From: Micromonospora sp. KC723
GTDB taxonomy: Bacteria; Actinomycetota; Actinomycetes; Mycobacteriales; Micromonosporaceae
Assembly: GCF_004348595.1 (NCBI RefSeq)
Contig: NZ_SMKD01000035.1
Span: 1-43,965, forward strand
Length of the DNA: 43,965 bases
Direction of reading: 5' to 3'
This document shows positions 16,012 through 23,923 of the stretch, in pieces. The notes beneath the pieces were generated by a model, which was given only the letters and a program-made list of their open reading frames with translations, searched no databases and was not told the origin of the DNA. The position numbers were made by a program, and so were the translations under genes. Each line of letters opens with the position of its first letter. Positions within the stretch are counted from its first letter, which is position 1.

Positions 16012-17220
16012 TCACTCCCGTCCGGGTGTGCCGGCGGCGCGGGCCGGGTGGTGCCGGAAGCACTCGCGCACGTCGGCCACCAGCACCTCGGGCTGTTCCA
16101 TGGCCGCGAAGTGCCCACCGTGCTCGTACTCGTTCCAGTGCTGGATGTGCGGGAAGTCGCGGTCGGCGAAGCGGCGCACCGGCAGCACGACGTCGCGGCC
16201 GAACACCGCGACGCCCAGCGGCACAAGGTTGGCCTTGGGTCTCGCGCCGACCCCGTTGACCGGCAGCGTCGCCGCCACCTCGCGGTAGAGCTGGGCGGAG
16301 GATCCGGCGGTGGCGGTGAACCAGTAGATGCTGACGTTGGTCAGCATCTGGTCGCGGTCGACGGCGTCCTCGGGGGCGTCGGTCGAGTCGGTCCACTCCT
16401 TGAACCGCTCCACGATCCACGCGAGCTGGCCCACCGGCGAGTCGGTCAGCCCGTAGGCCAGCGTCCGCGGCCGGGTGATCTGGACCTTCTGGTAGCCGCC
16501 CAGTTCGTCGTTGAAGCGTTGCACCCGCGCCATCCGCGCCTGGTCCCGCTCGTCCAGCTCAGCCAGTTCCGCCGGGTCGGCCGGCCCGGTCATCAGCATG
16601 TTGATGTGCACGCCGACGACGTGGTCGGGGTCGACCACACCGAGGTCGAGCGCCACGGCCGAGCCGAAGTCACCGCCCTGCGCGGCGTACCGGTGGTAGC
16701 CGAGCCGACGCATCAGTTCGGCGAAGGCACGGGCCATCCGGGTGGTGTCCCAGCCGGTTTCGCGCAGCGGGCTGGAGAAGCCGTACCCGGGCAGCGACGG
16801 GACGACCAGGTGGAAGGCGTCGCTCGGGTCGCCGCCATGTGCCCTCGGGTCGGAGAGCGGACCGATGATCCTGAGGAATTCGGCGACCGAGCCGGGCCAG
16901 CCGTGGTGGAGCAGCAGCGGCAGCGCGTCCGGCTCGGGTGATCGGACGTGCAGGAAGTGCACGGTCGCGCCGTCGATGTCGGTGGTGAACTGGGGGTACC
17001 GGTTCAGTTCGGCCTCCGCCGCGCGCCAGTCGTAACCGGTGGCCCAGTAGTCGGCCAGCTCGCGCAGGTACGCTCCCGGCACCCCGCGGCTCCAGCCGCC
17101 GCCGTAGGGCTCCGCCGGCCAGCGGGTCGCCCTGATCCGGCGCCGCAGGTCGTCGAGGGCCGCCTGGGGGATGTCGATGCGGAACGGCCTGACGCCGGTG
17201 TCGGTGGTCGACGTCGTCAT
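16012..17220 (-). CDS. Epoxide hydrolase (EHN-type alpha/beta hydrolase), copy 2
   Basis: A 402-residue paralogue of the gene at 10282-11436. It has the epoxide hydrolase N-terminal domain, H-G-W-P-G-S oxyanion loop, nucleophile in Q-G-G-D-F-G and His in [11 protein letters not shown]. It carries a Phe after the nucleophile, the more usual aromatic residue, where copy 1 has Ala. ATG 17220 overlaps the aminotransferase stop (ATGA), so the two are translationally coupled. The upstream ribosome site is weak, consistent with coupling. It probably hydrolyses an epoxide intermediate in the same pathway. Confidence 0.87.
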   Translation of the reverse strand: MTTSTTDTGVRPFRIDIPQAALDDLRRRIRATRWPAEPYGGGWSRGVPGAYLRELADYWATGYDWRAAEAELNRYPQFTTDIDGATVHFLHVRSPEPDALPLLLHHGWPGSVAEFLRIIGPLSDPRAHGGDPSDAFHLVVPSLPGYGFSSPLRETGWDTTRMARAFAELMRRLGYHRYAAQGGDFGSAVALDLGVVDPDHVVGVHINMLMTGPADPAELAELDERDQARMARVQRFNDELGGYQKVQITRPRTLAYGLTDSPVGQLAWIVERFKEWTDSTDAPEDAVDRDQMLTNVSIYWFTATAGSSAQLYREVAATLPVNGVGARPKANLVPLGVAVFGRDVVLPVRRFADRDFPHIQHWNEYEHGGHFAAMEQPEVLVADVRECFRHHPARAAGTPGRE

Positions 17221-18590
17221 CGCCGGCCCCCGGTGAGCGCACCGTCGCCGCCCAGCCGCGAGACCACCTCGGCCAGCGCGTCCGCCGCCCGCCCGACCTG
17301 CTCCCGGGAGATCACCAGCGGCGGCGCCATCACCAGGGTGTTGCCGTAGTCGCGGGCGATCACCCGGTGCGCCTGGCGCAGCTCACGGGTCACCGCGCCG
17401 GCCATCAGCGGCTCGCGGGTGCCACGGTCGACGACCAGCTCGACGCCGACGGTGGCCCCGGCGACGCGTACCTCACCGACCCGGGGCAGGTCGGCCAGCG
17501 GCGCCAGGGCTTCGCGGAACCACTCCCCCACCGTGGCCGAGCGGCTCACGAGCTGCTCCTGCTCCAGCAGGTCGAGGTTGGCCAGCGCGACCGCACACGC
17601 GGTGGCGTGGCCGGAGTAGGTGTGGCCGTGGAACAGGTAGGCGTCGCCGCCGGCGACCGTCTCGGCGATCTCGTCGCTCACCAGCACCGCGCCCAGCGGG
17701 GCGTACCCGCTGGTCAGCCCCTTGGCCAACACGACCATGTCGGCGCGCATGCCGCGCACGGCCGAGTCGAACCAGGCGCCGGTGCGGCCGAAGCCGGTCA
17801 CCACCTCGTCGGCGATCAGCAGGATGCCGTGGCGGGTCAACAGCTCGCGTACCCGGGGCCAGTAGTCCGCCGGTGGCACCAGGATCCCCGCGCCGCCCAT
17901 CACCGGCTCACCGATCATCGCGGCGATGTTGCCGGCCCCGATCCGCTCGATGGTCTCCGCCAGCTCCGCCAGCAGGACGTCGGTGAGGTCACGGTCGTCG
18001 GCGGCGCGGTACGGGTGCGGCGCGGCGACCCGCACCACGTGCGGCAGCTCCGGCCCGATGCCGTGGTGCATGCCGTCGAACCCGGTGGCGGTGCCGCTGC
18101 CGTAGGTGCAGCCGTGGTAGGCGAAGTTCCGCGAGACGATCCACGTGCGGTCGGGCTCGCCACGGTGGTGGTGGTAGAGCCGGGCGAACTTGATGGCCGT
18201 CTCCACGCCCTCGGAGCCGCCGTTGGTGAAGAACACCCGCGCCAACTCGTCGGGGGCCAGCGCGACGAGCCGCTCGGCCAGCGCCAGGGACCGGTCGTTG
18301 GCGAAGATGTCGAACCCGGTGAAGTACTCGAGGGTGCTCATCTGCCGCGCCGCCGCCTCGGCCAGCTCGACCCGGCCGTGCCCCACCTGCGCCACCCAGT
18401 TGCCGCCGCCCATCACGTCGAGCAGCTCGACACCGTGGGCGTCCCACACGGAGCACCCGGAGCCGCGGAGGATGGTGCTGCGGTCCCGCCGGGCCCCGCT
18501 CTGGTGCGGGTGCAGCAGGACCCGCCGGTCGAGCTCGGCCAGGTCGGCGGCGGACCGGGTCGGGGCCGGCACCTCGTTGACGATGGACAT
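17217..18590 (-). CDS. Class III PLP-dependent aminotransferase
   Basis: A 457-residue fold-type I aminotransferase of the ornithine/omega-amino acid class. The PLP phosphate region [13 protein letters not shown], the acid pair in [13 protein letters not shown] and the Schiff-base Lys in [10 protein letters not shown] are all present. Members transfer an amino group from an amino acid to an aldehyde or ketone. The alcohol oxidoreductase encoded in the same operon could supply that carbonyl. ATG 18590 has GAGGAGG upstream. It is preceded by the dioxygenase gene (39-base gap) and overlaps epoxide hydrolase 2. Confidence 0.87.
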   Translation of the reverse strand: MSIVNEVPAPTRSAADLAELDRRVLLHPHQSGARRDRSTILRGSGCSVWDAHGVELLDVMGGGNWVAQVGHGRVELAEAAARQMSTLEYFTGFDIFANDRSLALAERLVALAPDELARVFFTNGGSEGVETAIKFARLYHHHRGEPDRTWIVSRNFAYHGCTYGSGTATGFDGMHHGIGPELPHVVRVAAPHPYRAADDRDLTDVLLAELAETIERIGAGNIAAMIGEPVMGGAGILVPPADYWPRVRELLTRHGILLIADEVVTGFGRTGAWFDSAVRGMRADMVVLAKGLTSGYAPLGAVLVSDEIAETVAGGDAYLFHGHTYSGHATACAVALANLDLLEQEQLVSRSATVGEWFREALAPLADLPRVGEVRVAGATVGVELVVDRGTREPLMAGAVTRELRQAHRVIARDYGNTLVMAPPLVISREQVGRAADALAEVVSRLGGDGALTGGRR

Positions 18591-18629
18591 GCTTCCTCCT
18601 CTGCGTGGCTGGCTGTCGGCGCTCGCGGG

Positions 18630-19454
18630 TCAGGACCCCAGCGGGATGGGCGTCACGTCGCGGTCGGCGAGGAAGCTCGGGCGCGGGGCGTCCACCGGCC
18701 GGGGCGCGTTGCGGACGCCGTTGTAGACCAGCAGCAGCACCGCCCGGTCGAACGGGGACATGTTCGGCGACGAGGCGTGCAGCAGGTTGGGGTGGAACAT
18801 CAGCACCGACCCGGCCGGGCCCGTCGCGCTGAACAGCCCGCTCTCGCGCGCCAGCCGCCGGATGACGGCCCGGTCGAGCTGGAACTTCTCCGTGGCGGTG
18901 AGGGTCGCCATCCATCCGGGCGCGTCCTCGTAGCCGGCCGGCATGTCGTCGGTGTAGCTGCCGTCGAGCAGGCCGTGCCGGTGCGAGCCGGGAATGAACG
19001 TCAGCGGCCCGTTGAAGTCGTTCACCTCGTCGAGGAAGACCGTGACGTTGACCAGATCGGGGCTGGGTATGCCGTCGCGGTCCCGCCAGTTGATGTAGTC
19101 CTGGTGCCACTCCCACTGGTCACCGGCGAACGCGGCCTTCAGGTTGATCTTCGACTGGTGCACGTACACCTCGTCGCCGAGCAGCTGCCCCGCCGCCCCG
19201 GCAAGCGAGGCGGACCGGCTCACCTCCGCCACCACCGGGTCGCTGCGGTGCGGGCCGTACACCGAGCGCACCGTGACGCCGTCGCGCTCCAGCACCCGCT
19301 GCGGCCCGTCCTGGGCGAGCACACCCGGGGCCGCCGCCCTCAACCGGTCGAGCACGCCCACCGGCAGGTAGTCGGCGGGCAGGAGCAGGAATCCGTTGCG
19401 GTGGTAGTCGGCCAGCATCTCGGCGCTCAGCGGCGCGACATCGATCGCGGTCAT
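18630..19454 (-). CDS. Phytanoyl-CoA dioxygenase-family Fe(II)/2-oxoglutarate oxygenase
   Basis: A 274-residue non-haem iron oxygenase of the PhyH/EctD-like group. The metal triad is visible as H-x-D in W-E-W-H-Q-D-Y and a distal His in L-L-H-A-S-S-P-N, followed by a basic residue ten or so positions later for 2-oxoglutarate. The family block N-V-T-V-F-L-D-E-V-N-x-x-N-G-P-L-T-F-I-P-G-S-H is complete. The ATG at 19454 follows GAGGATGG; the frame is open further upstream to 19976 only as antisense to the neighbouring gene. It heads the leftward tailoring operon and is divergent from the arginine-oxygenase-like gene. The substrate is unknown. Confidence 0.85.
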   Translation of the reverse strand: MTAIDVAPLSAEMLADYHRNGFLLLPADYLPVGVLDRLRAAAPGVLAQDGPQRVLERDGVTVRSVYGPHRSDPVVAEVSRSASLAGAAGQLLGDEVYVHQSKINLKAAFAGDQWEWHQDYINWRDRDGIPSPDLVNVTVFLDEVNDFNGPLTFIPGSHRHGLLDGSYTDDMPAGYEDAPGWMATLTATEKFQLDRAVIRRLARESGLFSATGPAGSVLMFHPNLLHASSPNMSPFDRAVLLLVYNGVRNAPRPVDAPRPSFLADRDVTPIPLGS

Positions 19455-19698
19455 CTGGGTCCATCCTCTTCTGCGAACTCCGACGCGCCGTCCGGCGGCG
19501 GACGCCGAGGGCGAACCGGGCCGGGCCAGGGCGGTCCTGCCATCGACGTCAGTGAAACCGTCGCGCCCCGGCGGCGTCTGCCTCCCTCTGTGACCTGCCC
19601 GGCTGGGCAGGTCCACCAAGCGCTCGTTGTGGCATTCCGACCCGCGCCGCGCGCGCGGATCGTGGCACTCACCGGCCCTGACGCCCCCGGAGAGATGA
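19455..19698. promoter_or_regulatory. Divergent promoter region at the core of the cluster
   Basis: This 244-base gap separates the leftward and rightward biosynthetic operons and must hold both promoters. It contains a perfect palindrome GACCTGCCC-ggct-GGGCAGGTC (19592-19613) and two direct repeats GTGGCATTC (19629-19637) and GTGGCACTC (19662-19670), 33 bases apart, about three helical turns. No convincing -35/-10 pair is visible. These are the best candidates for regulator binding in a cluster that encodes no regulator. Confidence 0.45.
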
Positions 19699-20775
19699 GT
19701 GGCGATGAGCAGCAACGAGTACGCAGACGCGGCGCCGCCGACGGTCACGCTGACCACCGAGGAAGCCACCCGGGTACGCGCGGTGTGCGCCGAGGTCGCC
19801 GATGTCCTGGGCGAGATCGACCTCGGCACGGAACCGGCGATGGACATCGTGTCGCTGGCGGCCTGCCGGCTGCCCGAGCGGCTGGTCGCGGCGCTGACGG
19901 CGTTCCGCCGCATCGGACACCCGGCCGGCGCGCTCGTGGTCCGCAACGTCCCGGTGGACGACCCGCTGCCGCCCACCCCCGGCGACGGCTACCTGCCCGA
20001 CTGGCGGACGGCGCGGATCGCGACGGCGGCCCAACTCCTGGCGATGTCGCAGCTGGGCGAGATCATCGGCTACGCCGACGAGAAGCGCGGCCGGATCGTC
20101 CAGGACATCGCGCCGATCATCGGCGCGGAACGGCGGCAGGAGAACAGCGGCTCGGCCTACCTCGAACTGCACACGGAGAACGGCTTCCACCCGTTCAAGC
20201 CCGACATGCTCAGCCTGTTGTGCCTGCGCCCCGACCACGACCGGGTCGGTCGTACGCTGACCGGCGCCGTCGCCGGACTGCTGCCGAAGCTGTCCCGGGT
20301 GTGCCTGGAGGAACTGCGCCGGCCGTTGTTCCGCATCCGGTTCAGCAGCTCGTTCGCGCAGATGGGGTCCGTCGGATACTCGGCGCCGGTCGCGGTGCTG
20401 TCGGGTCCGCCGGAGGACCCGGAACTCGTCGCCGACTTCCACGCGATGGAGCCGTTGACCCGGGAGGCCCGCTGGGCGCTGGAGGAGTTGGAGACCGTGC
20501 TGGCCGAGGCGCTGACGCCGGTGGCGCTGGATACGGGCACCCTGCTCGTGGTGGACAACCGGCACGCGGTGCACGGCCGCACCCCGTTCACCCCCCGGTA
20601 CGACGGCGGCGACCGCTGGCTGCGCCGCTGCTTCGCGGTGGCGGACCTGCGCCGCTCGCGTGGCGCCCGTCCCCCCGGCTCGCGGGTCTGCCGCCCGTTG
20701 GCCGGCATCCTCGGCCCGCCGCGTCCGGACCCGCCGGGACAGACCGTCGGCGGCACCGTCACCGCCCGGGTGTGA
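19699..20775 (+). CDS. VioC/OrfP-like Fe(II)/2-oxoglutarate amino-acid hydroxylase
   Basis: A 358-residue oxygenase of the clavaminate-synthase-like/AsnO family. The iron ligands appear as H158-T-E160 in L-E-L-H-T-E-N-G-F-H-P and H292 in N-R-H-A-V-H-G-R, with a 2-oxoglutarate Arg in D-R-W-L-R-R (about 309). The H-x-E first pair and the R-P-D/K-P-D...L-L-C-L-R-P-D block are typical of enzymes that hydroxylate free arginine (VioC, OrfP), citrulline (GetI) or asparagine (AsnO). GTG 19699 has GGAG six bases upstream; the ATG at 19705 would be two residues shorter. The next gene starts nine bases later and encodes an argininosuccinate-synthase-like enzyme, which makes an arginine- or citrulline-type substrate the best guess. 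Confidence 0.85.
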   Translation: MAMSSNEYADAAPPTVTLTTEEATRVRAVCAEVADVLGEIDLGTEPAMDIVSLAACRLPERLVAALTAFRRIGHPAGALVVRNVPVDDPLPPTPGDGYLPDWRTARIATAAQLLAMSQLGEIIGYADEKRGRIVQDIAPIIGAERRQENSGSAYLELHTENGFHPFKPDMLSLLCLRPDHDRVGRTLTGAVAGLLPKLSRVCLEELRRPLFRIRFSSSFAQMGSVGYSAPVAVLSGPPEDPELVADFHAMEPLTREARWALEELETVLAEALTPVALDTGTLLVVDNRHAVHGRTPFTPRYDGGDRWLRRCFAVADLRRSRGARPPGSRVCRPLAGILGPPRPDPPGQTVGGTVTARV

Positions 20776-20784
20776 GGGCCGGCG

Positions 20785-22032
20785 ATGCGGCGTTTCATCA
20801 CCACCCTCGACGAACTGGTGGCCTGCCCACCCCGGCACCTCGTGCTGCTGTACTCCGGCGGCCTGGACGGCACCTACCTGCTGCATCTGCTGCGGGAGGC
20901 ATCGGTCACCACGACCGCCCTGAGTGTCCGGGTCGGCGACGGGGCGACCTCCGAGCGGGCCGGCGCGCTCGCCGCCCGGTTCGGCGCGGCGTACCGCGAG
21001 GTGGACGCGACGGAGGAGTTCTTCGCCGAGGCGGTGCCGGCGGCCATCCACGCCGACGCCTGGTACCAGGGGCAGTTCCCGGTCGGCTCCACGCTGACCC
21101 GGCCGCTGATGGCCCGGCACGCGGTGCGCGCGGCCGAGGAGCTCGGCGCCGACGCGGTCGGGCACACGGCGACGTACATGCAGAACAGCGCGGCCAGGCT
21201 GGGCCGGTCGATGGCGGTGCTCCACCCGGACCTGCACGTCGTGGCGCCGTTCCTGGGTTCGAACGTCACCCGGGAGCAGAAGCGGGAGGCGCTGGCCCGC
21301 GCGGGCGTGGACCTGCCGGAGAGCGTGCACAGCGTCGACGTCAACCCGTGGGCCCGGGTGATCGAGAACGGCAGCCTGGAGTCACCGGAGAACCGGCTGG
21401 ACGAGTCGGTCTTCTCCCTCACCCGGGACTCGGCGCGCTGCCCGACGCAGCCGGCGGAGCTGGCCCTGACCTTCGCCGCCGGCCTGCCGGTACGCCTCGA
21501 CGGGCGTCCGCTGCCGTTGCGCGAGCTGGTTCCCACGCTCAACACCCTGGCCGGAGCGCACGGGGTGGGTCGTTTCTCCGGGCTGGAGGACACCCCGTTC
21601 GGCGTCAAGAACCACGAGGTACGCGAGTCACCGGCCGCCGCCGTCATCACCGCCGCGCACCGGGCCCTGGCCAACGCCGTGTTCGACGACCGCGAGCACG
21701 CCGTGCGGGCGCAGCTGGCCACGGAATGGACCTCGACGGTGGTGCAGGGCGGCTGGTTCGCCCACCTGGGACAGACACTCAGCCGGTGCCTGGCCGAGCT
21801 GGACCGGCCGCTGGACGGCACGGTGGAGCTGCGCCTGCACCGGGGCACGATGACGGTGCTGCGGCTGGAGACGCCGCACGGGCTGCACTACACCCGGCTC
21901 GGCGCGGACTTCCACCGGTGGATGGACGCCTACCGGTACGAGTCCTGGCACCGGCTGGTCACGCTCGCCGACACCACCCGGGCCAGGTCGGCCGGGCAGC
22001 GCGAGGAACCCGAGGGGTCGGCACAGCGATGA
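20785..22032 (+). CDS. Argininosuccinate-synthase-like ATP-dependent ligase
   Basis: A 415-residue member of the ArgG superfamily. The ATP-binding P-loop is Y-S24-G-G-L-D28-G; downstream blocks match ArgG in order, including Y-Q-G-Q-F-P-V-G-S-T-L-T-R-P-L, the central V-N-P-W-A-R-V-I-E-N-G region, and the C-terminal V-K-N-H-E-V-R-E-S-P-A-A and A-A-H-R-A-L. The aspartate/citrulline loop T-G-K-G-N-D-Q-V-R-F-E reads T130-Y-M-Q-N134-S135-A-A-R138-L-G here: Thr, Asn and Arg stay, but the Asp that contacts the substrates is Ser and the Glu is Gly. So it is unlikely to be the housekeeping enzyme. True ArgG adenylates citrulline and condenses it with aspartate; this one may act on a modified ureido or acid substrate. 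It is coupled to a micro-ORF at its 3' end. Confidence 0.85.
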   Translation: MRRFITTLDELVACPPRHLVLLYSGGLDGTYLLHLLREASVTTTALSVRVGDGATSERAGALAARFGAAYREVDATEEFFAEAVPAAIHADAWYQGQFPVGSTLTRPLMARHAVRAAEELGADAVGHTATYMQNSAARLGRSMAVLHPDLHVVAPFLGSNVTREQKREALARAGVDLPESVHSVDVNPWARVIENGSLESPENRLDESVFSLTRDSARCPTQPAELALTFAAGLPVRLDGRPLPLRELVPTLNTLAGAHGVGRFSGLEDTPFGVKNHEVRESPAAAVITAAHRALANAVFDDREHAVRAQLATEWTSTVVQGGWFAHLGQTLSRCLAELDRPLDGTVELRLHRGTMTVLRLETPHGLHYTRLGADFHRWMDAYRYESWHRLVTLADTTRARSAGQREEPEGSAQR

Positions 22033-22085
22033 GCAGTCCGGTCGAACTCCCGCACCAGGTGCGGCACGGCACGGACGCCCGGTAA
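22029..22085 (+). CDS. 18-residue micro-ORF overlapping the ArgG-like gene
   Basis: An ATG at 22029 overlaps the stop of the ArgG-like gene (ATGA) and opens an 18-residue frame, MSSPVELPHQVRHGTDAR, ending TAA at 22083-22085, just before a strong terminator. A GAGGGG run lies ten or so bases upstream. A coupled overlap of this type is how most true gene pairs in this cluster are arranged. PGM1-type ATP-grasp ligases, one of which is encoded at 26920-28263, can use ribosomal peptides as acceptors, so a precursor role is conceivable. It may equally be a chance frame; no homologue is known to me. Confidence 0.3.
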   Translation: MSSPVELPHQVRHGTDAR

Positions 22086-22093
22086 CCCGGCTG

Positions 22094-22138
22094 CGCCTGC
22101 GGGGCCGGCCCGGCTCAACCGGGCCGGCCCCGCAGGCG
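22094..22138. terminator. Perfect 20-bp hairpin between convergent biosynthetic operons
   Basis: A perfect 20-bp stem (22094-22113 with 22119-22138) closes a 5-base CTCAA loop. Its right edge touches the stop codon of the leftward ABC exporter (22139). It ends the 19699-22085 operon and the 26726-22139 operon from opposite sides. No T-tract is present. Confidence 0.85.
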
Positions 22139-23923
22139 TTACTGGTACGCCCTGGCCTGGAGCGCGTACAGCTCGGCGTACTGACCGCCGGCACGGATCA
22201 GGTGGGCGTGGTCGCCCACCTCGGCGATCCGCCCGTCCCGCACCACGATGATCTGGTCGGCCATCCGGACGGTGGAGAACCGGTGGGAGACCAGCACGGT
22301 GATCGCGCCGGTCGTCTCGCCGACCCGGCGGGCCTGTTCGGCGTACCGCTCGAACAGGGCGTGCTCCGCCTCCGGGTCCAACGCCGAGGTGGGTTCGTCC
22401 AGCACCAGCAGCAGTGGCGTCTGGCGCATCAGCGCCCGGCCGAGCGCCAACTTCTGCCACTGGCCGCCGGACAGCTCCGCGCCGTCGGCCCAGCTCTTGC
22501 CGAGCTGGGTCTCCAGGTCGTCGGGGAGGTGGGTGAGCACGTCGGCGGCGCGGGCGCGTTCCAGCGCCGCCCGCACGGCCACGGCGTCGTCGATGCGGGC
22601 CAGGTCACCCACGCCCACCGCCTGCCGGGCGAGCAACTCGTAGCGGACGAAGTCCTGGAACCCGGCGGCGATCCGCTGCCGCCACGCCTCGATCGGCAGG
22701 TCGCGCAGGTCGACGCCGTCGACGACGAGCCGACCCCGGGTCGGCTGGTAGAACCCGCAGAGCAGCTTGACCAGGGTGGTCTTGCCGGCCCCGTTCTCCC
22801 CGACGATCGCGACGATGGAGCCGGCCGGCAGGGTGAGGTCGACGTCGCGCAACGCGGCGGTGTCGCTGCCCGGGTAGGCGAACTCGACCCCCTCGAAGGC
22901 GATGCCCTCGCGCAGCCGCTCCGGCGGCGGGGAGCCGGCGGACGCCGTGCCGGGCGCGGTGACCTCCGCCCTGATGTGGTCCATCCGGCGGTAGGCGCTG
23001 GCCATCCGGTGCAGGTCCTGCATCAGCGCGACCGCCATCGTGACCTGCTGGTTGACCTGGGCGGCGAGGGCGACGGCGAGTACCACGGCGCCGACGCTGT
23101 GCCGGCCGGTGGCGGCGTCGCGCAGGATCAGCAGGACGCCGCCCACGTACGCGGCGGCGAACACCAGTTGGCCCGCCACCCGGATGACCGCCGCGGCGGT
23201 CTGCGCCCGGTGCAGACCACGGGTGGTGCTCGTCCACAGCTCGGCACGCCGGCGGCGTAGCTGGTCCTCCAGCCGGAAGACCCGCACCTCGCCGGCGTAC
23301 CGGGAGGAGGTGGCCAGGCCGAACAGGTTGAGCGACAGGCGGAGCGGTTCGGCGGTGGCGGTCTTCGCCGCGTCGAGACGCCGCTCGGCCAGCCGTCCGG
23401 TGTACAGCGGGGGGATCGCCGCCAGCGGCAGCAGCAGGAGCAGCGGGTGGAGCCGGGCCAGCAGCACGGCGGTGACCATCATGGCCAGTGCCAGGCCCAT
23501 CCCGTTGAGCAGGGCCTCCAGCCCGGTGCGGAACCGGCGGCTCTCGTGCTGGAGGACGGTCAGCGAGTCGGCCTGCTCCGCCCGCTCGTGGTGGGCGATG
23601 CCGACCGTCGCGTTGGAGAGGTCGATCAGCTTCTTGTCGAAGTCGATCTCGGCGAGCTCGGACAGCTCGAAGTAGAGCACGTGGGCGAAGTGGCTGAAGG
23701 TCAACGTGATGATCGCCAGGACGGCAACGAGGACGCCGCTCCACGCGGCCTCGCGCCAGCTCCCGTCCACCACGGCGTCGGTCATCTCGCCGAGACCGAC
23801 GGCGAGCAGGGGCGCGGCGACGGCGCCGCAGACCATGAGGACGACCGAGCCGATCGTCCGGGCACGGTCCATCCGCCAGGCGGTGCGCAGCAACTGCCGG
23901 CAACCGGCGAGCACGTTGATCAC
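22139..23923 (-). CDS. ABC exporter, fused membrane and ATPase domains (partner A)
   Basis: A 594-residue half-transporter. Residues 1-~330 form a type I exporter membrane domain with about six helices; the ATPase follows with Walker A G-E-N-G-A-G-K-T-T, signature L-S-G-G-Q-W-Q-K, Walker B L-L-L-V-L-D-E-P-T-S and switch His in V-S-H-R-F-S-T. GTG 23923 overlaps the partner's stop (GTGA) and has GGAGG seven bases upstream; the open frame to 24616 is antisense-shadow extension. Adjacent, overlapping half-transporters of similar length usually form a heterodimer. It probably exports the cluster product. Confidence 0.87.
   Translation of the reverse strand: MINVLAGCRQLLRTAWRMDRARTIGSVVLMVCGAVAAPLLAVGLGEMTDAVVDGSWREAAWSGVLVAVLAIITLTFSHFAHVLYFELSELAEIDFDKKLIDLSNATVGIAHHERAEQADSLTVLQHESRRFRTGLEALLNGMGLALAMMVTAVLLARLHPLLLLLPLAAIPPLYTGRLAERRLDAAKTATAEPLRLSLNLFGLATSSRYAGEVRVFRLEDQLRRRRAELWTSTTRGLHRAQTAAAVIRVAGQLVFAAAYVGGVLLILRDAATGRHSVGAVVLAVALAAQVNQQVTMAVALMQDLHRMASAYRRMDHIRAEVTAPGTASAGSPPPERLREGIAFEGVEFAYPGSDTAALRDVDLTLPAGSIVAIVGENGAGKTTLVKLLCGFYQPTRGRLVVDGVDLRDLPIEAWRQRIAAGFQDFVRYELLARQAVGVGDLARIDDAVAVRAALERARAADVLTHLPDDLETQLGKSWADGAELSGGQWQKLALGRALMRQTPLLLVLDEPTSALDPEAEHALFERYAEQARRVGETTGAITVLVSHRFSTVRMADQIIVVRDGRIAEVGDHAHLIRAGGQYAELYALQARAYQ

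Noticed and set aside
8961..17220. Enediyne cluster, suggested by two epoxide hydrolases
   Set aside because: No enediyne PKS or any PKS gene is present; this hydrolase family also occurs in other pathways.
20785..22032. Housekeeping argG or a QueC-like enzyme
   Set aside because: The C-terminal ArgG blocks exclude QueC, while the altered substrate loop and cluster context argue against the housekeeping role.
17367..22085. 1572-residue rightward open frame
   Set aside because: It crosses several real genes on both strands and has no domain signature. Only its last 18 codons coincide with the coupled micro-ORF, which is listed separately.
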